Shown here: piece after piece, positions 1 to 6,204 of the stretch
Position numbering within the stretch: position 1 is the first letter of the stretch
Layout of the letters: each line of letters starts with the position of its first letter
NCBI GenBank assembly: GCA_005882235.1
Contig: VBCT01000189.1
Coordinates: 1 to 10,492 of the forward strand
Direction: 5' to 3'
From: Betaproteobacteria bacterium
GTDB taxonomy: Bacteria; Pseudomonadota; Gammaproteobacteria; Burkholderiales; SG8-39
DNA length: 10,492 bases
Program-made: the position numbers and the translations under genes
The notes under the pieces: model-generated
Seen by the model: the letters and a program-made list of their open reading frames with translations, nothing else
Databases searched by the model: none
Told to the model about the DNA's origin: nothing

Positions 1-1
1 T

Positions 2-589
2 TACGATTACAAGGAAGCGACTCTCAATCCAACCAATCCCCGCAACCGCGCCACCGACTGGGAAACCGACGTCGTGAATCAGTTCCGCCAGGCGCCGGAC
101 CGCGCCGAGATCATCGGCGAACGCGATACCCCGACCGGCCGGACCCTGTACATGGCCCGGCCCCTGCAGATCAAGGACGCCGCCTGCCTGTACTGCCACA
201 GCACCGTGGATACGGCTCCGAAGACCATGATCGAACTCTACGGTCCGGCGAACGGCTTCGGCTGGAAGCTGAACGAGGTGGTCGGTGCACAGATCGTGTC
301 CGTCCCCATGACCTTGCCCATCAAGCGCGCCAACGACACCTTCAAGGTCTTCATGATCTCGCTCACCGGGGTCTTCGCTTTCATTTTCGTCGCCCTCAAC
401 CTCATGCTTCATGCAATCGTGATCCGACCCGTCACCCGGCTGTCGCGGATCGCCGACGAGGTAAGCCTCGGCAATCTCGACGCCCCGGAATTCGCAAGCA
501 AGGGCAAGGACGAGATCGCGACTCTCGCCGGATCGTTCAACCGCATGAGAACGAGCCTGGTGCAGGCGATGAAGATGCTCGGGGAGTGA
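2..589 (+). CDS. Tll0287-like (DUF3365) haem-sensor domain protein with HAMP domain, 5' end missing
   Basis: The reading frame is open from base 2, so the start codon and N-terminus lie upstream. The GTG at 74 is internal, because the translation before it (YDYKEATLNPTNP) is typical DUF3365 sequence. A CxxCH motif (C-L-Y-C-H, bases 185-199) would attach a c-type haem covalently, which implies that this domain is periplasmic. A hydrophobic stretch at about bases 347-424 forms one membrane segment. It is followed by a HAMP domain (about 425-585, with RPVTRLSRIADEV and DEIATLAGSFNRM). The protein ends straight after HAMP, with no kinase, GGDEF or methyl-accepting domain. Such proteins are thought to sense redox state or small ligands through the haem; the ligand here is unknown. 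The kinase gene begins 27 bases downstream on the same strand, so the two are probably co-transcribed and may form a sensor and effector pair. The family call is firm; the partnership is inferred. Confidence 0.88.
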   Translation, partial: YDYKEATLNPTNPRNRATDWETDVVNQFRQAPDRAEIIGERDTPTGRTLYMARPLQIKDAACLYCHSTVDTAPKTMIELYGPANGFGWKLNEVVGAQIVSVPMTLPIKRANDTFKVFMISLTGVFAFIFVALNLMLHAIVIRPVTRLSRIADEVSLGNLDAPEFASKGKDEIATLAGSFNRMRTSLVQAMKMLGE

Positions 590-616
590 AGGCCGTCACA
601 ACGGTCCCGGAGACTA

Positions 617-1972
617 GTGGCAGTTCTCAAGCAACTCGGCAAGTACAAAGTCGTCGAAGTCATCGGCAAGGGGGCGATGGGGATCGTCTACAAGGGATAC
701 GACCCCGTTCTCGAGCGCCATGTCGCGCTGAAGACCGTGCGCAAGGAGCTCGTCGACGAAAAACTCGCGGGGCAGATCATCGCGAGGTTCAAGAACGAGG
801 CGCTCGCCTCCGGCCGGCTCAACCATCCCGCGATCGTCGGCATCTACGAATACGGCGAGAACAAGCAGCTCGCCTATATCGCGATGGAGTATGTTCAGGG
901 CCGCGGGCTGCGGGACTTTCTCGCCCGGCAGGAGCGCTTCGGCCTGCAGGACGTGATGACCATCATGAGCCGGTTGCTGGACGCCCTCGACTACGCCCAC
1001 GAACACGGCGTAGTCCACCGCGACATCAAGCCCCAGAACATCATCATGACGCCGGACGGCCGTCTCAAGCTTGCGGACTTCGGGATTGCCCGGATCGACC
1101 GCTCCAGCCTCACCCAGGTCGGGTCCATCATGGGCACCCCTGCGTACATGTCACCGGAGCAATATGCAGGCCAGCAGGTGGACCGGCGCAGCGACATCTT
1201 TTCCTGCGGCGTCGTCCTCTACGAGTTGCTCACCGGCGTGAAACCGTTCGAAGGCCCGACCGAGACCGTCGGGTACAAGATATGCCACGAACCCCACCGC
1301 AACCCTTCGGAAATCAATCCCCAGAGCGTCCCCGAAGTTTTCGATGCAATCCTGAGCAAGGCGCTCGCGAAGAAGCCGGAGGACCGGTACGCCAGGGCGC
1401 GCGAGTTCGCGGCGGCCCTCGCCAAGGGTTTCGAGAGCCGTCGCGGTGCACCGGTCCCGACCGAGGCGACTGTCCTTCCCACGATCGTTCACCAGGACCG
1501 GCCGGACACGACCTCCCCGCCCCCGGGATGGGAGGCGGGGCGGTTGCGTGCGCTCGAGGAGCTGCTCGCGCCCTATGTCGGCCCGATGGCGAGAGTGCTG
1601 GTCAGGAGATCGGCAAGGACGACCACCGATGGCCCTACCCTCGTGCGCCTTCTCGCCGAGAGCGTTCGGTCAGAGCGGGACGGAAAGGCGTTCGCTGCGG
1701 CGGCGCTCGAGAAGGTTTTCGCGATCGGGCAACCCAAAGCGGCGCTGGACGCGTCCTCCCCCAACCTTTCGAACAGGCCTATCGAGGCCGTAGATGTCGA
1801 TAAGGCTGCCGGGCGGCTTGCGCCTTATGTAGGTCCGATCGCCAAGGTGATGGCAAAGAAGGCCGCCGCGCAGGTGCACGACCTGAAAGCGCTCTATCAA
1901 CGGCTCGCTGAAAACCTCGCCGACCCGGACGAGCGGGCCGAGTTTCTCAAGAACTCCGGCTACGGAGAATAG
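617..1972 (+). CDS. Hanks-type serine/threonine protein kinase with duplicated C-terminal module
   Basis: A 451-residue cytosolic kinase of the PknB/Stk family that phosphorylates Ser/Thr of protein substrates with ATP. The catalytic domain spans about residues 10-270. It has the glycine loop GKGAMG (17-22), the ATP lysine K39 in VALK, a probable helix-C Glu61, the catalytic loop HRDIKPQN (134-141, with D136), DFG (154-156) and SPE (179-181). The segment between DFG and SPE is rich in Ser/Thr and suits autophosphorylation. All key residues are present, so the kinase should be active. A Pro-rich linker (about 280-305) leads to two copies of a helical module starting at residues 317 and 401. 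There is no membrane segment or PASTA repeat. The start is GTG 617, with GGAG at 609-612. It follows the haem-sensor gene and is convergent with the amidohydrolase, 6 bases from stop to stop. Confidence 0.93.
   Translation: MAVLKQLGKYKVVEVIGKGAMGIVYKGYDPVLERHVALKTVRKELVDEKLAGQIIARFKNEALASGRLNHPAIVGIYEYGENKQLAYIAMEYVQGRGLRDFLARQERFGLQDVMTIMSRLLDALDYAHEHGVVHRDIKPQNIIMTPDGRLKLADFGIARIDRSSLTQVGSIMGTPAYMSPEQYAGQQVDRRSDIFSCGVVLYELLTGVKPFEGPTETVGYKICHEPHRNPSEINPQSVPEVFDAILSKALAKKPEDRYARAREFAAALAKGFESRRGAPVPTEATVLPTIVHQDRPDTTSPPPGWEAGRLRALEELLAPYVGPMARVLVRRSARTTTDGPTLVRLLAESVRSERDGKAFAAAALEKVFAIGQPKAALDASSPNLSNRPIEAVDVDKAAGRLAPYVGPIAKVMAKKAAAQVHDLKALYQRLAENLADPDERAEFLKNSGYGE
1565..1966 (+). repeat. 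Two in-frame copies of a ~50-residue module in the kinase tail
   Basis: The kinase C-terminus carries the same segment twice, beginning LAPYVGPMARVLVRRSA at base 1565 (residue 317) and LAPYVGPIAKVMAKKAA at base 1817 (residue 401). Each copy continues with a Leu-rich amphipathic stretch (TLVRLLAES and ALYQRLAEN) and an acidic, Ala/Phe-containing end. The copies are 84 residues apart and separated by a low-complexity linker. The nucleotide sequences of the two copies have diverged, so the duplication is old. I have seen similar YVGP-[IM]-A segments at the ends of other proteobacterial signalling proteins but cannot name the family with certainty. It may be a small helical docking or oligomerisation domain. 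Confidence 0.8.
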
Positions 1973-1978
1973 TCCGGT

Positions 1979-3055
1979 CTAGGCGATGAGCCGCGGCAAC
2001 AACCTGAGCGCATTTTCGCGCTCGATGGCGCGGAGGTCCTTCGGCCTGAAGCGGAACGAGGCGAGCCCTTCGATCTCCTCGGCTCCGTCGCGGAACGGAA
2101 AGTCGGTACCGAAGAGCACTTGCGCGGGTGTGACAATCTTCATCAAGGCCGCAAGCGCTCCCGAATGGTTCCCCTGGGCGGTGTCGTAATGGAACTTCTT
2201 CAGCTCGTACATCAGGCCTTTCGGCATCCGCTCCTTCGCCCGCTCCTTCATGTCCGTCTCATGGCGAATGAAACGGCTCAGCAGGAACGGCATCGTGCCG
2301 CCGCTGTGCGAGAAGATCCAGCGGATGCCCGGATAGCGGGCCGCCGTGCCGCTGAACACGAGGCTCGCGATGGTGCGCGTGGTGTCGGTCGCGTACTCGA
2401 CGACCGCCGGCGGCACTTCGCTCTTGATGTTCCTGCAGCACTCGGGTGAAAGCGGATGGGTGTAGATCAACGCCTTGCGCCGATTGAGCTCCTCCCAGAC
2501 CGGTGCGAAGGCTCCGTCGCCGAGATATTTGTCCTGGTAGCTCGTCATCAGGCTGATGCCGTCGGCCTTGAGCGCGTCGAGCGCGTATTCGATCTCCTTG
2601 AGACTGCCCTCCGCGTCGAGCAAAGGAATGGTCGCGAAACTGGCAAAGCGGCCCGGGTAGTCCCGTGCGAGCTGCGCACCGAACTCGTTGCTGAGGCGCG
2701 CCACTCGCCGTCCCTTCTCGACGTCCGCGATCGACGCGCTCGGCTGGATCAGCGAAAGTATCGATGCGGCGATGCCGCTCTTGTCCATGTCTTCGATCGA
2801 CATGGCGGGCGACCACTTGAACGTGGAGCCCGCCCGCCGCCCGCCGACTTCCTCGAGATAGCCGGGGTACATGAGGTGGTGGTGAACGTCTATACGGTAT
2901 GGCTTGCCGCGCGCCGCGACGGGCGCCCTCTTCGGCTCCTGCGCCATCAGCCCGCCGGGAAGCGCGCCGGCAGCACCCAGCGCGGCAAGCTTGCTCAGGA
3001 AACCACGCCGCGGCGAACGGTAGGACAAGCCGGGACCGCTTTCAAAAGTGGACAT
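1979..3055 (-). CDS. Tat-exported amidohydrolase of the ACMSD-like family (amidohydrolase 2)
   Basis: A 358-residue TIM-barrel metal-dependent hydrolase or decarboxylase of the amidohydrolase-2 family, which includes aminocarboxymuconate-semialdehyde decarboxylase and gamma-resorcylate decarboxylase. Putative metal and active-site residues are in the family order: HHH at 58-60 (IDVHHHL), H200 (YTHP), H250 (FSHSGG) and D318 (GTDFPF). The N-terminus has a twin-arginine signal, SPRRGFLSK (residues 14-22), followed by a hydrophobic Ala/Gly/Leu stretch and a likely cleavage site near LMAQ, so it is predicted to be exported folded to the periplasm. The start is ATG at 3053-3055, with AGGAGG ten bases upstream (complement of 3066-3071). 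The substrate cannot be read from sequence; nearby aromatic-acid genes make an aromatic carboxylate plausible. It is transcribed divergently from the small ORF and the Bug receptor. Confidence 0.87.
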   Translation of the reverse strand: MSTFESGPGLSYRSPRRGFLSKLAALGAAGALPGGLMAQEPKRAPVAARGKPYRIDVHHHLMYPGYLEEVGGRRAGSTFKWSPAMSIEDMDKSGIAASILSLIQPSASIADVEKGRRVARLSNEFGAQLARDYPGRFASFATIPLLDAEGSLKEIEYALDALKADGISLMTSYQDKYLGDGAFAPVWEELNRRKALIYTHPLSPECCRNIKSEVPPAVVEYATDTTRTIASLVFSGTAARYPGIRWIFSHSGGTMPFLLSRFIRHETDMKERAKERMPKGLMYELKKFHYDTAQGNHSGALAALMKIVTPAQVLFGTDFPFRDGAEEIEGLASFRFRPKDLRAIERENALRLLPRLIA

Positions 3056-3090
3056 CGTGCACTTTCCTCCTGTGAAATCTTCGCGGAAAG

Positions 3091-3105
3091 TATCCTATCA
3101 TGGCG
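3091..3105 (+). repeat. Left copy of short direct repeat TATC(C)TATCATGGCG
   Basis: TATCCTATCATGGCG here matches TATCTATCATGGCG at 3607-3620 in the same orientation, with one base inserted. The ungapped core CTATCATGGCG (11 bases) is identical. The two copies sit near the two edges of the lower-GC segment. An 11-base match is expected by chance in a window this size, so only the location makes it notable. Confidence 0.4.
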
Positions 3106-3152
3106 TGAGAGGCTATCCGGGCCAGCACGTTCTCAGCTTGCTACGAGCCTAG

Positions 3153-3248
3153 GTCCATCAGTACCGCGTCAAAGACCCGATCACTGGGAGACGGTATCTG
3201 ACGCGCTACAAATTGACCGAAGAAGATATCGCAGCGAGGAAATTTTAA
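3153..3248 (+). pseudogene. Remnant of a small hypothetical protein gene, start lost
   Basis: One frame between the stop at 3150-3152 and the TAA at 3246-3248 reads about 31 residues of strongly protein-like sequence. It has YRVKDPITG near the start, then R-R-Y-L-T-R-Y-K, and ends TEEDIAARKF. There is no ATG, GTG or TTG at its head and no ribosome-binding site, so it cannot be translated as it stands. The pattern (a Y-x-V-x-DP-x-TG turn, then a TRYK-TEED-AR helix) resembles short hypothetical proteins I associate with betaproteobacterial and phage genomes, which normally continue past the AR. I therefore read it as a decayed fragment truncated at both ends. The alternative is a chance open frame, but the amino-acid pattern makes that less likely. 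It lies inside the lower-GC stretch. Confidence 0.4.
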
Positions 3249-3279
3249 CACGGGGTGCGCTATCACCAGGGTTGCAGAC

Positions 3280-3498
3280 ATGCGCGATTGGTACGACGTT
3301 GGCACTTGGATCACCGCGGCCGCGACGTTCGTCGGCGTATGGGGGTTCTGCACACTGACATACGGCTTTTTAGGGTTCGCCTTGGGGTGGATGCCAGCGG
3401 CCGTGCTTGCGGTGATTTTTGGGATGTTTTGGCCGCTCGTTGTCCTGCTGCTTATGGTAGCGGCCGCCGTAATCCTTTTTTTCATTCTAAGGAAATGA
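3280..3498 (+). CDS. Small hydrophobic membrane protein, unknown function
   Basis: A 72-residue ORF, almost wholly hydrophobic from residue 9 to 70, enough for two or three membrane helices (about 9-31, 33-48 and 50-70). It has a short acidic N-terminus (MRDWYDV), several Trp and Gly residues, and a basic C-terminal RK. The ATG at 3280 is the first start in frame. The ribosome-binding site is weak (AGGG at 3268-3271). I do not recognise the family. Codon use is more AT-rich than in the neighbouring enzymes, and it lies between the gene remnant and a run of small dyads. It could be a small phage-like or accessory membrane protein. It could also be a chance frame, although a coherent all-membrane composition over 60 residues argues for a real gene. 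Confidence 0.5.
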   Translation: MRDWYDVGTWITAAATFVGVWGFCTLTYGFLGFALGWMPAAVLAVIFGMFWPLVVLLLMVAAAVILFFILRK

Positions 3499-3576
3499 CC
3501 TAAGCGACTCTACGACCATTGACAAGTGAGATGGAAAAGCTAAGGCAAGCCTTGCGGCCCGAGCTAGACCTTAGGT
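3487..3576. promoter_or_regulatory. Cluster of short dyads ahead of the first Bug receptor
   Basis: The 150 bases between the small ORF and the receptor hold no gene but several small symmetrical elements. They are GCAAG-C-CTTGC (3545-3555), ACCT-T-AGGT (3568-3576), and a wider pair of arms ACCTAAG (3498-3504) and CTTAGGT (3570-3576). The hexamer CTAAGG also occurs at 3487-3492 and 3540-3545, with its complement CCTTAG at 3569-3574. No T-run follows, so a rho-independent terminator is unlikely. They could be regulator-binding sites for the downstream receptor gene. A TATCAT at 3611-3616 is a possible -10 box for that gene, with only a poor -35. Confidence 0.25.
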
Positions 3577-3606
3577 GATTGGAAATATGCCCAATAGCCA
3601 AGCGAT

Positions 3607-3620
3607 TATCTATCATGGCG
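3607..3620 (+). repeat. Right copy of short direct repeat TATCTATCATGGCG
   Basis: Partner of the copy at 3091-3105, one base shorter. It lies 29 bases upstream of the Bug receptor start and overlaps the possible -10 box TATCAT (3611-3616). The repeat may therefore be a shared promoter element rather than an insertion boundary. Confidence 0.4.
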
Positions 3621-3648
3621 ATCGGGACGATTTGGTGGCGGAGGATGC

Positions 3649-4623
3649 ATGAATTCGTTGCAGCGCGCGTGGCTCGCAGGTTTGCTACTCGCCGCTCCCG
3701 CATGGGCGCAGGACGCGGCGCCCGGATACCCGGGTCGCGCGATCCGCCTCATCGTTCCATTTCCCGCCGGCGGTGCGGCCGACGCGCTGCCGCGCATCGT
3801 CGGTGAGAGGCTCGCGGCGCGCTGGGGGCAGCCCGTCGTCGTGGAGAATCGGGTCGGGGCTTCCGGCGGCATCGGCGCGGAGGCCGTGGCGCGTGCCGAG
3901 CCGGACGGCTACACGCTGCTCGCGACGCCCCCGGCCCCGCTGGTGATCAATCCCAGCCTGTACCTGAAGCTCCCCTACGACCCGACCCAGTTCGTTCCCG
4001 TGACGGTGATGGCTGCGATCCCGAGCGTTCTGCTCGTCAACGCGGCAAAGATCCCGGCGAACACGCTCCAGGAGTTCGTCGCGTTCGTGCGCGCGAACCC
4101 GGACAGGCTCAACTACGCCTCCCAGGGGACGACCACGGTTTCGTTTCTCACGACCGAAATGTTCAAGACCGCGGCCGGGAATCTGAGAATCACGCATGTA
4201 CCCTACAAAGGAACGGCGCCCGGGCTCGCCGCGCTCCTCGCCGGCGAAGTGGAAATGATGTTCGACAATCTCGGGGTGACCGTGCAGCACGTCCACGCGG
4301 GCAAGCTGAAGGCGCTCGCCGTCGGCAGCGGGCGGCGCGCACCGTCGCTCCCCGAGGTGCCGGCGATGGCGGAGTTCTATCCGGGATTCGTATCGATCGC
4401 GTGGTTCAGCATTTCGGCCCCGCCGAAGACGCCCGCCGCGATCGCCGAGAAGCTTTCCGCCGCGGTCGCGGAAACACTGAGGCAGCCGGACGTCGCCAGG
4501 CGCCTCGAAGCCCTGTCGGCCGAGCCGATCGGCAGCACTCCCTCCGGGATGGCGGCGATCATGAAGGAAGACGCGGAGCGCTGGCGCGGCGTGATCCGCG
4601 CCGCCGGGGTGAAACCCGAATGA
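3649..4623 (+). CDS. Bug/TctC-family periplasmic solute-binding receptor (first copy)
   Basis: A 324-residue extracytoplasmic receptor of the tripartite tricarboxylate transporter family. Members bind small carboxylates in the periplasm, including aromatic acids such as terephthalate. It has a signal peptide with likely cleavage after AWA (residue 20). The mature protein opens with YPGRAIRLIVPFPAGG (PFPAGG at 37-42), followed by PDGYTL (85-90), then the family-typical NYASQG, PYKG and MMFDNLG. The start ATG 3649 has GGAGG at 3640-3644, a spacing of 4. No TctA or TctB membrane component is nearby, which is usual for the many orphan Bug receptors of Burkholderiales. It is about 60-65% identical by eye to the second receptor at 7999-8961, so the two are paralogues. 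The ligand cannot be assigned from sequence. The SleB-type gene follows in convergent orientation after 43 bases. Confidence 0.93.
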   Translation: MNSLQRAWLAGLLLAAPAWAQDAAPGYPGRAIRLIVPFPAGGAADALPRIVGERLAARWGQPVVVENRVGASGGIGAEAVARAEPDGYTLLATPPAPLVINPSLYLKLPYDPTQFVPVTVMAAIPSVLLVNAAKIPANTLQEFVAFVRANPDRLNYASQGTTTVSFLTTEMFKTAAGNLRITHVPYKGTAPGLAALLAGEVEMMFDNLGVTVQHVHAGKLKALAVGSGRRAPSLPEVPAMAEFYPGFVSIAWFSISAPPKTPAAIAEKLSAAVAETLRQPDVARRLEALSAEPIGSTPSGMAAIMKEDAERWRGVIRAAGVKPE

Positions 4624-4666
4624 CCGCCGCGCTAGAAGGAGCGAGAAGCGGCTTAGAACTTCGTTT

Positions 4667-5248
4667 CTACTTGTAAAAGACGTGCCCGCCGATCCGGGCA
4701 AGCGGCCGCTTGCCTTTTGCCCAGTCGGGCTTGATGTAAGTCGCATGAAAGAACATGGCGCCCTCCAGCACGGGCGCCTCCCGCTCATAGTAGACCGCCT
4801 CAGCCACTTCCCAGGCGCGCAGCCAGTCCTCGCCCATCGGGGTCGGCAGTGAATCGAACTCAGTCCATGAAAAGGCCCCTACATAGCGCTTTCGGAGCGG
4901 ATCCCAGTTTTTCTGGTAGACCACGCCGCAGACCGTATCGGAGTATCGACCCGAGGCCCTGCGATTCATCGTGACCTCCGCCACCGCGTATTGACCGGCC
5001 ACGGGCTCGCCCCGCGCTTCGAAATACACGTTCCGCGCAAGGCAGGCCAGACTCCGCCGGTGGTCCTGACGCGCGTAGACCGTCTGCAGCGCCAAGACGA
5101 AGATCGCGGCGATCAGGCCGAGAACCAAGGCGAACACCCAGGGCTCCTTGTCCCAGGTGTACCAGGACGCACGCAGGTCGTACCACCTGCGCGACACCGC
5201 CCAGCTGAGGCGGGAGCGAAGATCCGCGTAAAAAAGTCTCGTGAACAT
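4667..5248 (-). CDS. Membrane-anchored SleB-type cell-wall hydrolase
   Basis: A 193-residue protein with a basic cytosolic N-terminus, one membrane helix (about residues 37-59) and a SleB/hydrolase-2 domain from about 67 to the end. The domain shows ARNVYFEARGE (71-81, with the likely catalytic Glu77), AVAEVTMNR, FSWT (126-129), GAMFFHA and a closing RIGGHVFY. SleB-type enzymes are lytic transglycosylases acting on peptidoglycan. In non-sporulating proteobacteria such proteins are taken to be general cell-wall remodelling enzymes. Two starts are possible: ATG at 5248, preceded by GGGGGGTGG, and an upstream GTG at 5290 adding 14 residues without a good ribosome-binding site. I chose the ATG. 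A TTGACA on this strand (complement of 5296-5301) could be a -35 box, which would leave the GTG outside the transcript. The gene is divergent from the ParA-type gene. Confidence 0.87.
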   Translation of the reverse strand: MFTRLFYADLRSRLSWAVSRRWYDLRASWYTWDKEPWVFALVLGLIAAIFVLALQTVYARQDHRRSLACLARNVYFEARGEPVAGQYAVAEVTMNRRASGRYSDTVCGVVYQKNWDPLRKRYVGAFSWTEFDSLPTPMGEDWLRAWEVAEAVYYEREAPVLEGAMFFHATYIKPDWAKGKRPLARIGGHVFYK

Positions 5249-5441
5249 GTCCACCCCCCGGTTAACGGGCGAATGGTCGTCACCGTGCACACCCCTGTCA
5301 AGGTCGCAAGCCCGCGAACCCGACAGCCGAGGGATTTCTCGCCCCTTTCGCTCCTCTCCTGTGAATTAGTTAATTAGCGGGAACATGACTTTGGCATAGG
5401 CTTAGCCGTGCAGTCCGTGGGGATGAGAAGGGGAGCAGGTC
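5249..5441. promoter_or_regulatory. Divergent intergenic region between SleB-type and ParA-type genes
   Basis: 193 bases without a gene that should hold the promoters of both neighbours. On the minus strand, TTGACA (complement of 5296-5301) matches a -35 box, but the hexamer 17 bases on (GACCAT) is a poor -10. A perfect inverted repeat AATTA-GT-TAATT (5364-5375) stands out as AT-rich in a GC-rich context and could be an operator. AAGGGGAG at 5428-5435 is the ribosome-binding site of the ParA-type gene. No clear -10 box was found for that gene. Confidence 0.35.
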
Positions 5442-6194
5442 ATGAGAATGAACACCACGCTGGTAATCAATTCGAAGGGCGGATCCGGAAAGACCACCGT
5501 CGCCACCAACCTCGCCAGTTACTTCGCGGCTCAAAACATCCCGACAACCGTCATGGACTACGACCCGCAGGGGTCGAGCCTGCATTGGCTGCGGGTCCGT
5601 ACCCAGTCTGGGGGGAGAATTTACGGGGCTAACGCCGCGCCTCAGAAGGGCGGCCGCATCCGCAGCGTCGAGATGCACGTGCCGACGGACACGCAGCAGC
5701 TCCTGATCGATGCGCCGGCCGGCGTATCGGGTCTGCTCCTGCAGGAAATGCTGAGCAAGGCCGACGGCATCCTCATCCCGGTGGCGCCCTCGGCGATCGA
5801 CATTCACGCGACGGCCAATTTCGTCAGGGACCTCCTCCTCGTGGGCAGGATCCGCACGCGCAATATCCAGCTGGCCGTGCTGGCGAACCGGGTCCGCAGC
5901 TCGATGCCGGTGTATCAACCGCTCGAGCGGTTTCTCAACTCGCTCGGTTTGCCGTTCCTGACGCGGATCAGCGATTCGGACGTGTACGTCAAAGCCGCGG
6001 AGGCGGGAATCGGGATTTTCGAAATGGCCCCTGCCGCAGCGGCCGCGGAATGCGCGGAATTCATGCCGATCGTCGAATGGGTGGGCAGGCAGCGGGATCC
6101 CGTGGCGTCCGGGGACAGAAAGATCATCGATCTCGCGAGCAGGCGCTGGATGGAAAGGACCCCGGGCCTCTCGTCGATCGGCTCAAGGTCCTGA
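5442..6194 (+). CDS. Orphan ParA/MinD-superfamily ATPase
   Basis: A 250-residue deviant-Walker ATPase. The P-loop KGGSGKTT (residues 12-19) keeps the signature lysine K12 needed for ATP-dependent dimerisation. Walker A' is VMDYDPQGS (37-45), and Walker B is LLIDAPAG (87-94, with D90). Later elements LIPVAPSAID and VLANRVR fit ParA/Soj-type proteins. Such ATPases position chromosomes, plasmids or protein complexes. No ParB, parS-like repeats or cargo-specific partner is visible, and the genes around it are not plasmid functions, so it is an orphan member of unknown cargo. The start ATG 5442 has AAGGGGAG six bases upstream; ATG 5448 is a less well-spaced alternative. The gene is divergent from the SleB-type hydrolase and ends 10 bases from the convergent dioxygenase beta gene. 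A link with cell-wall remodelling is only suggested by position. Confidence 0.88.
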   Translation: MRMNTTLVINSKGGSGKTTVATNLASYFAAQNIPTTVMDYDPQGSSLHWLRVRTQSGGRIYGANAAPQKGGRIRSVEMHVPTDTQQLLIDAPAGVSGLLLQEMLSKADGILIPVAPSAIDIHATANFVRDLLLVGRIRTRNIQLAVLANRVRSSMPVYQPLERFLNSLGLPFLTRISDSDVYVKAAEAGIGIFEMAPAAAAAECAEFMPIVEWVGRQRDPVASGDRKIIDLASRRWMERTPGLSSIGSRS

Positions 6195-6204
6195 ATCGAG
6201 CCCA

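Noticed and set aside
586..1803. Long plus-strand open frame overlapping the kinase
   Set aside because: It is a different frame of the kinase gene, rich in Arg/Pro/Gly/Ala as expected of a high-GC shadow, and has no recognisable motif.
3519..3547. Sigma-70 promoter from a perfect TTGACA at 3519-3524
   Set aside because: No acceptable -10 hexamer occurs 16-18 bases downstream.
3531..3578. 15-codon mini-ORF MEKLRQALRPELDLR
   Set aside because: Too short to support and no family or clear ribosome-binding site; could be a leader peptide but nothing shows it.
4624..4666. Bidirectional terminator between the first receptor and the SleB-type gene
   Set aside because: Only a weak TAGAA...TTCTA pairing with a long loop and no T-run; not enough to call.
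3685..4788. Long minus-strand open frame across the first Bug receptor
   Set aside because: Antisense shadow of a well-supported receptor gene; Arg-rich, no domain, and it runs into the convergent hydrolase gene.
5442..6194. Plasmid partition locus
   Set aside because: Only the ATPase is present; no ParB gene, iterons or centromere-like repeats nearby.
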